A stretch of 40,698 nucleotides of DNA from Clostridia bacterium. Lineage in GTDB: Bacteria; Bacillota; Clostridia; Christensenellales; Borkfalkiaceae. A program made the translations under genes and the position numbers. This document shows, one piece after another, positions 25,072-34,217 of the stretch. The stretch covers positions 1 to 40,698 of the forward strand of contig JAFQMD010000031.1 of assembly GCA_017396365.1 (NCBI GenBank). The letters are read 5' to 3'. The notes under the pieces are model-generated. The model had not been told where the DNA came from, ran no database searches, and was given only the letters and a program-made list of their open reading frames with translations. Positions within the stretch are counted from its first letter, which is position 1; each line of letters starts with the position of its first letter.

Positions 25072-27501
25072 ATGGTAAAAAAACAGTTTACGGTAAGCGG
25101 AATGACGTGTTCGGCTTGCTCGTCGAGAGTGGAAAGAGTAACGAAGAAAATAGACGGCGTTATATCTTGCTCGGTCAACTTAATATCCGGCGTTTTAAAA
25201 GTTGAAATGCAATCGGATAAAACTGAAACAATTATCGACGCCGTTTTAAATGAAGGATACAAAATCAAAGAGGGAGTAGAAAGGACAAAAAAATCTGAAA
25301 GGGAACGAAACCTTTTCAAAAGGCTAATAATATCTCTACCGCTCGTTCTACTACTTATGTATATAGCAATGGGGCATATGGTGGGATTGCCACTACCTAC
25401 TTTTTTGCAAAAGCCGTTGCCGTTTTCCCTTTCGCAAGCGACGATTGCGCTCGTAGTAGTTTTGGTAAATTTTGCCTACTATACGGTGGGATTTAAAAAT
25501 TTGGTCAAGTTAAAGCCGAATATGGATTCGCTCGTTGCGCTCGGCTCTGCCGTGTCGTTTTTATACGGAGTTTTCGCAGTCGTTATGATTGCTCTTGAAA
25601 TCGACGTAAATTCATACGTTCACAATCTTTATTTTGAAGGCTCGGCAATGATAGTTTCTCTAATAACTTTGGGCAAGTTTTTAGAAGAAAAATCAAAAAA
25701 TAAAACAAAAAGCGCTGTTGAAAAACTTTTGTCGCTTGCGCCCGATACGGCTATTATTTTAGTTTACGGCGAAGAAGTCGAAATAAAATCTGCAGATTTA
25801 AAGGTGGGAGATATATTTATATTGAAAGACGGGTTTTCCGTTCCTGCCGACGGGGAAATCGTAAGCGGTGACGGTTACGCCGACGAGTCTATGATAACGG
25901 GTGAGAGTATCCCCGTATTTAAAAGCGCTAGAGAAAAAGTCATTTGCGGAACTAACTTTTCCGGTGGTTACGCAACGGTAAAAGCCGTTGCCGTCGGCGA
26001 AGATTCTACCGTTTGTAAAATTGTAAAACTCGTTGAAGACGCAAACTCAACTAAAGTTCCTATAGCAGGGCTTGCCGATAAAATTTCGGGAATATTCGTA
26101 CCCGTCGTAATAGTTATTTCAATTTTAACCTTTTTAATTTGGTATTTGATAAGCAGAGATTTTGCCTATTCGTTTAACTTTGCAGTAAGCGTTTTAGTAG
26201 TTTCGTGTCCGTGCGCTTTGGGGCTTGCAACGCCAACGGCATTGATGGTAGGAACGGGAAAATCCGCTGAAATGGGAATACTCATAAAAAGTGGCGAGGC
26301 GCTACAAAAATCGGCGAAAATAGACACTGTAGTCTTGGACAAAACGGGTACGATAACGAGTGGAAAACCGCAAATTGACGAGATAAATTGCAATTTAGAC
26401 GAAGACGAATTTATAAAGATTTGTTCGTCGCTCGAAGATAAAAGTTCACACGTTTTAAGTAAGCCTATTATATCTCTTGCCGACGAAAAAGGGCTTGAAA
26501 GATATCAGGTTTTAAATTATTTAGCGGTTAGAGGAAAGGGTATAATCGGTGAGATAAACGGCGAAAAATACCACTTTGGAAACCTTGCTTTAATTAGAGA
26601 AAACTGTGACGAAAGCGTAGCCGAAAAGGCGAAAAATATATTAGAAAATAAAGTTGGCGCAACCCTTTTAATTTTGGCTAAAAAAGACGAAATAGTGGGC
26701 TATATGTCGATTAAAGACAAAATTAAGCCGTCTTCGTATAGGGCGATAGAGTCTTTAAAAGATATGGGAGTAGGCGTTATTATGCTTACGGGAGATAACG
26801 AGCAATCGGCAAAAGCCGTTGCTAAAGAACTCGGCATAGAGTATAAAGCCGAGGTTTTGCCCGAAGACAAGCATTTAAAGGTTAAAGAACTTATAAATTT
26901 TGGTAAAAAAGTAATGATGGTTGGCGACGGCGTAAACGACGCCCCTGCATTACAGTCCGCCGACGTCGGAGTTGCAATAGGCGCAGGGACGGACGTTGCA
27001 ATAGAGAGCGCGGACGTCGTGCTTATCAGAAACGACTTGCAAGACTTAGTTAAAATAGTAAAGATAGGTAAAAAAGTGATGTCAAACGTCAAAGAAAATT
27101 TATTTTGGGCGTTTTTCTACAATTTATTACTTATACCGATAGCGTGTGGCGCTTTATCTTGGCTTGGGGTAATGCTAAACCCTATGATAGCGTCTGGGGC
27201 AATGAGTTTATCGAGCGTTTGCGTCGTTTTAAACGCGTTAAGACTTAGGCTTATTAAATTTGAAAATAAAGGAGAAGAAGAAATGTTTTTTAAAAAGAAA
27301 GAAGTAAGAGTTGCCGTTATTGACGGTATGATGTGCGCGCATTGTCAAAAGAGAGTAGAAAACGTTTTTGCAAAATTTGGCGTTGCGGTTAAAATCGACT
27401 TAAAGAAAAAGACTGCAACGTTTGATAATTTTGAAGTGTCGGCAGACGAACTTAAAAAAGCGATTGAAAGCGAGGGTTATACCGTCGTTTCAATAGATTA
27501 A
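25072..27501 (+). CDS. copA: Copper-exporting P1B-type ATPase with C-terminal CopZ-like domain
   Basis: Copper-translocating P-type ATPase, 809 residues. N-terminal heavy-metal domain GMTCSACSS (Cys13/Cys16). The membrane core has C379-P-C381 (SCPCALGLATP), which marks the P1B copper/silver class; phosphorylated Asp423 (DKTGTIT); ATP-domain HP near SSHVLSKP; and hinge GDGVNDAP (618-623). Unusually, a second metal-binding domain is fused at the C-terminus (738-809, MMCAHC with Cys755/Cys758), after a linker. An AAAGGAG and in-frame ATG at 27268-27285 could also start this domain as a separate chaperone. Full-length and intact. No CsoR or CopY regulator is in the window. Confidence 0.94.
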   Translation: MVKKQFTVSGMTCSACSSRVERVTKKIDGVISCSVNLISGVLKVEMQSDKTETIIDAVLNEGYKIKEGVERTKKSERERNLFKRLIISLPLVLLLMYIAMGHMVGLPLPTFLQKPLPFSLSQATIALVVVLVNFAYYTVGFKNLVKLKPNMDSLVALGSAVSFLYGVFAVVMIALEIDVNSYVHNLYFEGSAMIVSLITLGKFLEEKSKNKTKSAVEKLLSLAPDTAIILVYGEEVEIKSADLKVGDIFILKDGFSVPADGEIVSGDGYADESMITGESIPVFKSAREKVICGTNFSGGYATVKAVAVGEDSTVCKIVKLVEDANSTKVPIAGLADKISGIFVPVVIVISILTFLIWYLISRDFAYSFNFAVSVLVVSCPCALGLATPTALMVGTGKSAEMGILIKSGEALQKSAKIDTVVLDKTGTITSGKPQIDEINCNLDEDEFIKICSSLEDKSSHVLSKPIISLADEKGLERYQVLNYLAVRGKGIIGEINGEKYHFGNLALIRENCDESVAEKAKNILENKVGATLLILAKKDEIVGYMSIKDKIKPSSYRAIESLKDMGVGVIMLTGDNEQSAKAVAKELGIEYKAEVLPEDKHLKVKELINFGKKVMMVGDGVNDAPALQSADVGVAIGAGTDVAIESADVVLIRNDLQDLVKIVKIGKKVMSNVKENLFWAFFYNLLLIPIACGALSWLGVMLNPMIASGAMSLSSVCVVLNALRLRLIKFENKGEEEMFFKKKEVRVAVIDGMMCAHCQKRVENVFAKFGVAVKIDLKKKTATFDNFEVSADELKKAIESEGYTVVSID
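27268..27285 (+). promoter_or_regulatory. Internal ribosome site and in-frame ATG for a free CopZ-like domain
   Basis: AAAGGAG at 27268-27274, then 8 nt, then ATG at 27283 in the copA frame. Initiation here would give a 72-residue protein that is nearly exactly a CopZ-like fold (MFFKKKEVRVAVIDGMMCAHC onward). The Glu-Gly-Glu-Glu linker it encodes in copA may be a by-product. Confidence 0.45.
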
Positions 27502-27517
27502 AGTTTAAAAGAATAGT

Positions 27518-27553
27518 GGGGCGTAGCGACAAATTTTGTCGCTACGCCCCTTT
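27518..27553 (+). terminator. Terminator after copA
   Basis: GGGGCGTAGCGACAAA paired with TTTGTCGCTACGCCCC (27518-27533 and 27535-27550), a very GC-rich stem with minimal loop, followed by TTT. Confidence 0.88.
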
Positions 27554-27780
27554 CATATAAAAAAGAAAAGGTGGTTAATATCATAGGTGTACAACGGTAA
27601 AGTACCGCATGGGAAGGGCTTGCCCCTTCTTGAATTTTATATTTTTTAAAGCAAAAACTCTTAAATAGCAACGCAATAAAAGAACTGACGGAACTATTTG
27701 CAAAAACGCCGATAAAATCAAGTAAAAAAGACAAATTTTATCGCAATTTAGCGTAAAAATAGCCAAAAACATTTAAAAAG
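27554..27780. other. Gene-free stretch with two small hairpins
   Basis: No supportable gene. Two adjacent small hairpins lie at 27595-27607 (CGGTA-AAG-TACCG) and 27613-27629 (GAAGGG/CCCTTC), the latter followed by a T-rich run to 27656. Then AT-rich sequence up to the promoters. A minus-strand open frame across 27498-27734 has no ribosome site and no recognisable family. Confidence 0.5.
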
Positions 27781-27846
27781 TTGACAAAAAGTGTGAGTAA
27801 CATGACAATTTTATTATTGAAAAGAGAGCCTTATGGAGTATATAAT
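27781..27846 (+). promoter_or_regulatory. Two candidate promoters for the giant secreted protein
   Basis: Distal: TTGACA 27781-27786, 17 nt, GACAAT 27804-27809. Proximal: TTGAAA 27817-27822, 18 nt, TATAAT 27841-27846. The proximal one has the better -10. The leader to ATG 27906 is about 50 nt and ends with AAGGAG. Confidence 0.65.
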
Positions 27847-27905
27847 GTTAATATACGTGAGGGAATAGGAAAACAATCTCAAAAACTTATATAAGGAGAA
27901 AAGAT

Positions 27906-30900
27906 ATGATGAAAACGAAGAAAAAGATAACACTTTTCTTAATGGGGATAGTGGCGTGTCTTTCAATTTGTTTAAGCGCGCTTACTTTAACGCCAAAGTT
28001 TTCAAGTAACGACGTAGCAAAAGCCCAAGCGACTTACACTACTAAAGACATTGCAATGCTCGGTAGCGTCGCGGGTTGGCACGGCAACGGTAACTTTGAA
28101 GTAAGGCTTACCTTAGGCGAAGCAGACTGGACTAATGATGACGCTGGGCAAAAAACGTTTGACACAACCAAAGGGTTGGGCGATTTGCCTACGTTGCTTA
28201 AAAACTTAGATTTCTTTAACCATATCCAAGTTGGTGGAAAAACTTTGGCAGAGTGGGGTTGCACGTCTTGTTATGGCAACATCTATTGGCTTAACGAAAG
28301 CGAACCCGATTACACCCTTCAAATTCCGCTTGCAATGAGCGCGGAAAATATGGCAACGGCAACCGACGCAGGTGTTGGCGCAAGCTCTCGCCTTACCATT
28401 TTAGAGGGCGCGTTAATTCCAAGTTACGCCTATTTGCAAGGTGACACAACTGCCACCGTATATCGCGCAGGTTGTGATTTTGTAACAGAAAATTCAGGCG
28501 TTGCTTACGGTATAATGGCAACGGGTAAAACCGAAGTTCAATCAATTGATTACGTAACGGGTTGGGATAGTACTTATAATAACGCTTACCTTGGCGTAAC
28601 GCTTAAAGGCGACGACTTTTTAGGCGATGGAACTACTGTTGAAAGGCATACCGAATATTATAGTAGTGTTTATACAACTAATCATTTCTCTAACAAAATT
28701 ACGGTAGATGGCGAAGCGGGAAAAACTGAAGCGTACGGCTTGTTTAATCACGGTAAGTCTGGCTATTATTCATTCGTAATTAGAGCGAAAGAAGAAGAAA
28801 GCGAGTCAATTACCATTCCTGCAGGAACGCTTTTCCCGTCTCGCGCAATGAGAACTTTGTTTGACGTTAACCAAAAACAACAATCAGATGGCACGTGGAA
28901 AGGCAACCCTGTTTACATAATGTATGAAACGCAAACGGACGTAACGTTCTATAAGCAATCCGACGGCTCTTGGGAAAAACAACTTGAAGAAAAACAAACT
29001 TCAATTTCTGGTGTTGCAGTTGAAGGTAGTGAGGGGGATAATTTTACCATAATTAAACTTTCTACTCACGATTATCCAGACTACTGGGACAACTGGAATT
29101 CGGGTGAAGTCGCAGTTAAAGATTTTCTTAATAAGCATGGTTTTTATTCTCACGTAGAAATAAACGACGCAAAGGTAACCGATTCCGCAAGCCATACGGC
29201 GCACGTTAATATTTGGGGCAATAAAGGCTCTATTGGTATTCGTACAACCGCAGGTTTAAGCGCAACCAAAATAACTATTTTAAAAGGATGTAAATTTCCA
29301 ACGGCAAACGCGCTTCGCTATAGCGCGAACGAAGCTTACGTTACAACCGCGGATATAACTTTTGTTAAAAACGGCGACGTTTGGGAAAAATACGTTCCAG
29401 AAGGCGATTTTGATACTGAAGTAACTCAAGTTCAGTTTGGTAGAGCAACTAACGTTTTAAATATCAATTTAAGTGTAAACGATTATCCGTCGCCAAACGA
29501 AGACGACGCGTCAACTTATAATATCGGCGTTGATGATATAGAGAAAATTTTAGCACTTAACCTTTTTGATAATATAATTGTTGACGGCTACACACTCCGT
29601 TCTTTATACACTCGTTACGGCGAAAAATGTTCAAACGAAATGTGGGTAAACAAGTTCGTAGGACACAACTTTGCAATAACCGTTCCAAGTGAAAACGGCG
29701 AAGAATTAACTCCTAACAAAATAGTTATAAGAGCAGGAACTCAGTTCCCGTCGTTAGCCTATGTAAAAGATTCCAACGTAAAAGCCTTTTACGTAACTAC
29801 CAAAGAAGTTACTTACGTAAGAGTTAGCGACAACGTTGAAGAAAATTGGGCAAAGCAGTCAAAAATCACTTTCGTTGCCGAAGGAAAAACTGTTGCAACC
29901 CGTACGTACACGAAAGAAAATGGTATTGACGGTGGAGTTCCTTACGTTCCTGATAAAGACGGACACAAAGGCGTTTGGGAAAGTTATTCGCTTACAGGTG
30001 AAGACGTAACCGTAAACGCAGTTTATACCGCACATAACTTTACCGAAACAGGAACTAATTTAACTAAGTTTGAATATAGAGAAAGTTTTATACTTTTGTA
30101 TTTAACTAATAGCGACTATATAGGCGCGGGATTTACTCTACACGTCAACGATAGAGTTGCGAACCTTCATTTCTTCAATTTCGTCGAAATTGACGGGAAA
30201 ATGGTTTCGACAGTCCCAACCAAAGCAGGAGATGCTTATATAAACGTTTGGGGGGGCACGGAAGGCGCGTTTGCTACTTATATTCCAAATGGAATAGTTC
30301 CCCAAAATAAGGTCGTAATTAAAAAAGGTTGTCAAATTCCTTCTAACGCATACAGATTAGACGCAAACAATTTAACGTGCTACGTTTTAACAGAAGACGT
30401 AACGTTTAATTATGAAAACGGCGCTTGGGTAAGGCAATCAAGCGGTGAAGACGAAGTAATTTCGTCAAAGCCAACGTATGATAACGATTACGTTTTATCT
30501 GACCTTTATCAAGTTGGATATCCTGCATCTTACGAACTTGAAAAAGGCTACCTTGTTTTGAATAACCCTGCAGATGAAGATAGAGTGTATGGATACAACC
30601 AGTCTCAATCATTCTCTATCACGTTTGACTTTATAATTGACATAAACGAAGATATCTCTAAATTAGGAGACAATACTACTTTTAGAGTTTTAACTTCAAC
30701 ACGCGGTTATAACTGGTCTAGCGGTTTTGGATGGAACTTCTATTTGTATCGTCCAGACAACCCAAATAAGTGTATAGAATTCTTTGATTCAAAAGGTTCT
30801 TTAGGTACGTGGGAAGAAGTAGGAATTTTTGAAACAAATGTAGTATATCGCGTTACTCTTGGCTATAAACTCATAGATGAAGACGGAGGAATTATTGAAA

Positions 30901-33854
30901 CCTTTATAAGCGTCAACGGTAGCGAACACAAGAGAACGATTGATTTAGGTGATGAAGCCAAAGCAGTAGCGCTTAACGTGGATAGTATTACTTTTGACAC
31001 AGGCGTTGAAATTAAAGATGCAGTTCGCATAAGCAACCCAGGTCTTAGCGAAGGAGAACAAACGTATACTCTTACTTTACAAGATGGAAACACTCAAATT
31101 TTAAGTGAAAAAACGAGCGTTTACACGCTTCCAACACTTTCGGCTTACGAACACGCGCAACAAGGCGACGTTTTCGTCGGTTGGACTACGGATACGGCAA
31201 ATTTATCAAATTTATATCCTGCAGGATATGAATTAAAGATCGGCGCTGACACCACTTTATATCCCGTTTGGATAAACTTCGCGCTTAAAGACGGCGCGGC
31301 TGTCAGAAAAACTGGCGAAAGCGGTTTGCGTTTTACTATTAACGTAAGTGGCTCGGCATATCAAACGGGGCTTAATAAAGGTTTAATCGTCGGCGCAGGA
31401 ACTCTCGTCGTTCCAACGTCTTATTTGGATAGCGGTAAAGAGTTTATACACGAAAGTTTCCCAGCAGGTTATTTCATTGACGTTGCTACGATTTCGTGGG
31501 CAAAGCAAACGGACGACGTTTGTACTTACGTTGCAGCGCTTATCAACATAAGCCCGTCGCAATACACGAGAGCAATGTCCGCAAGGGGATATTTAAAAGT
31601 TAGGTATAGTGACGATAGCGTAGGCTACGTTTACACGGCTTATAGCAAAGATTTACACTCAAGAAGTATTTACGAAGTAGCAACTAAAGCGGCAATCGCA
31701 GGCGATACGGGTACTGCGGTAACCGATTATCTTAATAACGTTGCGGATATCGTAATTAACGAAAGTTTTGCAGTTTCTAAAAACGGACAAGGTAATTACT
31801 CGGTTGAAAGCGCTAAAGACGATTTAAATTATACCTTAACCGTTGACAAAGCGGTTAAAGCGGTAATGATAAACGGCGTTCGTTTGGTTATGGGTTACGA
31901 TGCGGAAATCGTAGTAGGAAACGTACTTTACTCGGTAAGCGGATACAAACTCAGTTCTAACGGTTTAACTATCACCTTCACCTTAGAAACTGGCGACGAA
32001 ACCGCATATTACGCGTCAATCGTAGAATATTACAAAAACAGTACGGACTATACCGAACTCCACAAGCAAAAAATTGATGCTATCATTGAAGAGTGGGGCG
32101 AAAATTATAGCAATAGCGAAGTTAACGCCACCTACCTTGCTCAACTCGAAAGAATAAAGACTGAAACCGAACTTAAAAACGACGTTGGAACTACTCGACT
32201 TGCAACGCCTAATGTAACTTACGGTTTAGGTTATAGCGTTACTTGGCAAGAGGTTGAAAACGCCGATTATTACTACGTAACCGACGATAACGATTACAGA
32301 AACGGAGTTTACGTTACTGGTAATTCTTATAGACCTGAAGTTGTAGGTAAGCACAACGTAACGGTAACGGCTTACTCTTATAATGAAGAATATCAAACTT
32401 CAGCGCAAAGCGCGGAATTTGCAACGATTGAAGTAAAACCTGTTTTTAGTTACAAAGCTATGTATGATGGTATGTATAAGTTTACGGCAAGCCAAATGGT
32501 ATCATTAGGTATCGTTAATAGCGAATCCGAACTCAATACGAAAAACGACGGAACAAGTTACGCTTACGATCCAACCACTGATACGTATATAGTATATTAC
32601 AACAAAAATACGCGTTGGTCTAAAAACGAGGGCTTTGCAACGGACTGGACTTCACCTGCAGAATTCCCTGCGCATGCTCAAAGATTAAAGGCTATGGGCA
32701 ACAATATTATTTTGATAGGCGAAGGCTCAAGCGCGTCTTTAAAAGAGGGAGACGCTTGGGAAACAAGCCGTTTGAAATACGTTATGGATACTGCTTGGAC
32801 ACTCGGTATGAAAGTAATCGTTTGCGACGACGTTTTATACCAAGCGTCAAAAGAGTGCTCAAAAAGTAACGCGACTACAACTGTTAATAGTCGTGCGAGC
32901 ATAATTGAAAAATATTTAATTCACCCTGCTTTCTACGGTTTCTCACTTGAAGACGAACCAGAGCCAAATTCTTTATTTACAGGTAGCGAAATGGAGAGCG
33001 TTGGCTTTATGGTACAAGCTTTAAAAGAAAAATGCGCAAGCCTTGGATATTCAAAAGCAAACGGAAACGAACCTTTCTTCCTTGCTTGTTTGTATCAATT
33101 GGCGTCTGGATTTGAAAACTGGGGTTGGGCTGTTGGTTACGAGGACTATTTGAAAGACTGGTTTAGTGGTACAGGTCTTGATTACGTTTACGTTGACCTT
33201 TACACAGGTCACGCAATGGGTGATGAAACGAATAGATACGAACTTACTTACGATACAATATACGGCTCACAAGGAACAGGTGGTATCGTTACAGGCACTT
33301 CGGGAAGAAAATTCTATCAAGTAATCACTGCTCATACTCAAGATAAGGATAAGACGGGTTATCTTACTGAACAAGATATGTATATGTCTATGCTTTACGC
33401 TGCGGCTCATAACGTTGCAGGTTACTCTTGGTTCTGTTATTTCCCAATCGTTGGTGAACTTGCAGGTTCTATGGTAGGTTTTGACGGCAACGGCTATGGT
33501 AACGGTTACGTTAACGGTACTCAGATAAACGGCGCGGAAAATGGTAAATCTTACTACGAAACTGCAAAGAAAGCGGGCTATCAATACGAACTTATTCAAG
33601 GCGTATTAAACGGCTATAATTTTACAAGTAGGAATTATAATTCTAACTTGCTTACGACAACCCTTTCAAACGGCTCAAATACGATAACTATGTACGTTAA
33701 CGCCGATACTATGAACATGTCTGGAAATGTAACCGTTACGGCAAGCGGTAGTTGTTATCTTGTAGGTTATGGTTTAGACGGATATTATCAAGATGTTGCA
33801 AATGGAGCGTCTGTAACTTTAACACCAGGTCAAGCATTGATTTGCGTAAACTAA
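27906..33854 (+). CDS. Giant secreted multidomain protein with glycosidase-like TIM barrel
   Basis: 1,982 residues, with an N-terminal Sec signal peptide (K-K-K then hydrophobic 10-28). Five copies of a diverged module of about 130 residues follow (near 48-196, 209-362, 365-500, 504-652, 711-846), each with an N-terminal beta strand, 'F..I/V.vdG' core, 'IKAG/ILKG..fPS.AY' and a closing 'vtfv..ng.W.kq'. InlB_B-like repeats lie at about 655-709 and 1054-1125; a jelly-roll/LamG-like stretch at 854-1042; a surface domain at 1126-1385; an Fn3-like domain at 1431-1509; a TIM-barrel glycosidase-like domain at 1514-1912 with YGFSLEDEP (Glu1682); and a short beta domain to the end. No sorting signal, SLH or lipobox. 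Probably polysaccharide-binding and -cleaving; substrate and CAZy family not recognised. ATG 27906 is preceded by AAGGAG. Confidence 0.8.
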   Translation: MMKTKKKITLFLMGIVACLSICLSALTLTPKFSSNDVAKAQATYTTKDIAMLGSVAGWHGNGNFEVRLTLGEADWTNDDAGQKTFDTTKGLGDLPTLLKNLDFFNHIQVGGKTLAEWGCTSCYGNIYWLNESEPDYTLQIPLAMSAENMATATDAGVGASSRLTILEGALIPSYAYLQGDTTATVYRAGCDFVTENSGVAYGIMATGKTEVQSIDYVTGWDSTYNNAYLGVTLKGDDFLGDGTTVERHTEYYSSVYTTNHFSNKITVDGEAGKTEAYGLFNHGKSGYYSFVIRAKEEESESITIPAGTLFPSRAMRTLFDVNQKQQSDGTWKGNPVYIMYETQTDVTFYKQSDGSWEKQLEEKQTSISGVAVEGSEGDNFTIIKLSTHDYPDYWDNWNSGEVAVKDFLNKHGFYSHVEINDAKVTDSASHTAHVNIWGNKGSIGIRTTAGLSATKITILKGCKFPTANALRYSANEAYVTTADITFVKNGDVWEKYVPEGDFDTEVTQVQFGRATNVLNINLSVNDYPSPNEDDASTYNIGVDDIEKILALNLFDNIIVDGYTLRSLYTRYGEKCSNEMWVNKFVGHNFAITVPSENGEELTPNKIVIRAGTQFPSLAYVKDSNVKAFYVTTKEVTYVRVSDNVEENWAKQSKITFVAEGKTVATRTYTKENGIDGGVPYVPDKDGHKGVWESYSLTGEDVTVNAVYTAHNFTETGTNLTKFEYRESFILLYLTNSDYIGAGFTLHVNDRVANLHFFNFVEIDGKMVSTVPTKAGDAYINVWGGTEGAFATYIPNGIVPQNKVVIKKGCQIPSNAYRLDANNLTCYVLTEDVTFNYENGAWVRQSSGEDEVISSKPTYDNDYVLSDLYQVGYPASYELEKGYLVLNNPADEDRVYGYNQSQSFSITFDFIIDINEDISKLGDNTTFRVLTSTRGYNWSSGFGWNFYLYRPDNPNKCIEFFDSKGSLGTWEEVGIFETNVVYRVTLGYKLIDEDGGIIETFISVNGSEHKRTIDLGDEAKAVALNVDSITFDTGVEIKDAVRISNPGLSEGEQTYTLTLQDGNTQILSEKTSVYTLPTLSAYEHAQQGDVFVGWTTDTANLSNLYPAGYELKIGADTTLYPVWINFALKDGAAVRKTGESGLRFTINVSGSAYQTGLNKGLIVGAGTLVVPTSYLDSGKEFIHESFPAGYFIDVATISWAKQTDDVCTYVAALINISPSQYTRAMSARGYLKVRYSDDSVGYVYTAYSKDLHSRSIYEVATKAAIAGDTGTAVTDYLNNVADIVINESFAVSKNGQGNYSVESAKDDLNYTLTVDKAVKAVMINGVRLVMGYDAEIVVGNVLYSVSGYKLSSNGLTITFTLETGDETAYYASIVEYYKNSTDYTELHKQKIDAIIEEWGENYSNSEVNATYLAQLERIKTETELKNDVGTTRLATPNVTYGLGYSVTWQEVENADYYYVTDDNDYRNGVYVTGNSYRPEVVGKHNVTVTAYSYNEEYQTSAQSAEFATIEVKPVFSYKAMYDGMYKFTASQMVSLGIVNSESELNTKNDGTSYAYDPTTDTYIVYYNKNTRWSKNEGFATDWTSPAEFPAHAQRLKAMGNNIILIGEGSSASLKEGDAWETSRLKYVMDTAWTLGMKVIVCDDVLYQASKECSKSNATTTVNSRASIIEKYLIHPAFYGFSLEDEPEPNSLFTGSEMESVGFMVQALKEKCASLGYSKANGNEPFFLACLYQLASGFENWGWAVGYEDYLKDWFSGTGLDYVYVDLYTGHAMGDETNRYELTYDTIYGSQGTGGIVTGTSGRKFYQVITAHTQDKDKTGYLTEQDMYMSMLYAAAHNVAGYSWFCYFPIVGELAGSMVGFDGNGYGNGYVNGTQINGAENGKSYYETAKKAGYQYELIQGVLNGYNFTSRNYNSNLLTTTLSNGSNTITMYVNADTMNMSGNVTVTASGSCYLVGYGLDGYYQDVANGASVTLTPGQALICVN

Positions 33855-33873
33855 TTTTAAAGGAGAATATATT

Positions 33874-33999
33874 ATGAAAAAACAATATGAAAATGTAAAA
33901 GTTGACGTTATATTCTTCTTTGAAGAAGACATAGTAAAAACGTCTCAAAACGACAACGTAGGTAATATGCCTGATTTCCCTGAAGACTTTGAAGGGTAA
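33874..33999 (+). CDS. Short conserved-looking peptide, 41 residues
   Basis: Small ORF (MKKQYENVKVDVIFFFEEDI...PDFPEDFEG) with a strong AAAGGAG 7 nt before its ATG, 19 nt after the giant gene and before the shared terminator, so it is co-transcribed. It has a basic start, a hydrophobic/acidic patch 'VDVIFFFEEDIVKTS' and an acidic tail ending EDFEG. Short peptides with an 'E/D-x-V-x-x-F-x-x-E-D-I/V-x-T-S' pattern occur in other gut Clostridia; I recall this as a pattern, not as a named family. No signal peptide and no Cys. Function unknown: possibly a secretion or assembly partner, a precursor peptide, or nothing. Confidence 0.6.
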   Translation: MKKQYENVKVDVIFFFEEDIVKTSQNDNVGNMPDFPEDFEG

Positions 34000-34010
34000 C
34001 GACTAAAACT

Positions 34011-34056
34011 AAAGACTGCTTTTGCAAGATAATTCTTTGCAAAGGCAGTCTTTTTT
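34011..34056 (+). terminator. Terminator after the giant gene unit
   Basis: 17-bp stem (34011-34027 with 34037-34053, one G-U), 9-nt loop, T run at 34051-34056. Confidence 0.92.
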
Positions 34057-34137
34057 CATTGTCCGAAAGGATTATTAAATAAAAATGTGGAATAAATTAA
34101 AAATTGTGAAAAAATTATTAAAATTTTTAATTTGCTA

Positions 34138-34166
34138 TTGAAATCACTTAAAAAAAGTAATATAAT
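34138..34166 (+). promoter_or_regulatory. Promoter for the EF-G-like gene
   Basis: TTGAAA (34138-34143), 17 nt, TATAAT (34161-34166). The sequence before it (34080-34137) is A/T-rich, like an UP element. Confidence 0.8.
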
Positions 34167-34217
34167 GTAAAAAGACGGGGAAATCCCGAAATAATATAGA
34201 TAAGGATGGAAAATTTT

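Noticed and set aside
27595..27656. Riboswitch upstream of the giant gene
   Set aside because: Two small hairpins and a T run are present, but no known aptamer pattern and they lie upstream of the promoters, so outside the mRNA leader.
27498..27772. Two overlapping minus-strand open frames between copA and the giant gene
   Set aside because: They cross the copA terminator stem and have no ribosome site or recognisable domain; listed only as gene-free sequence.
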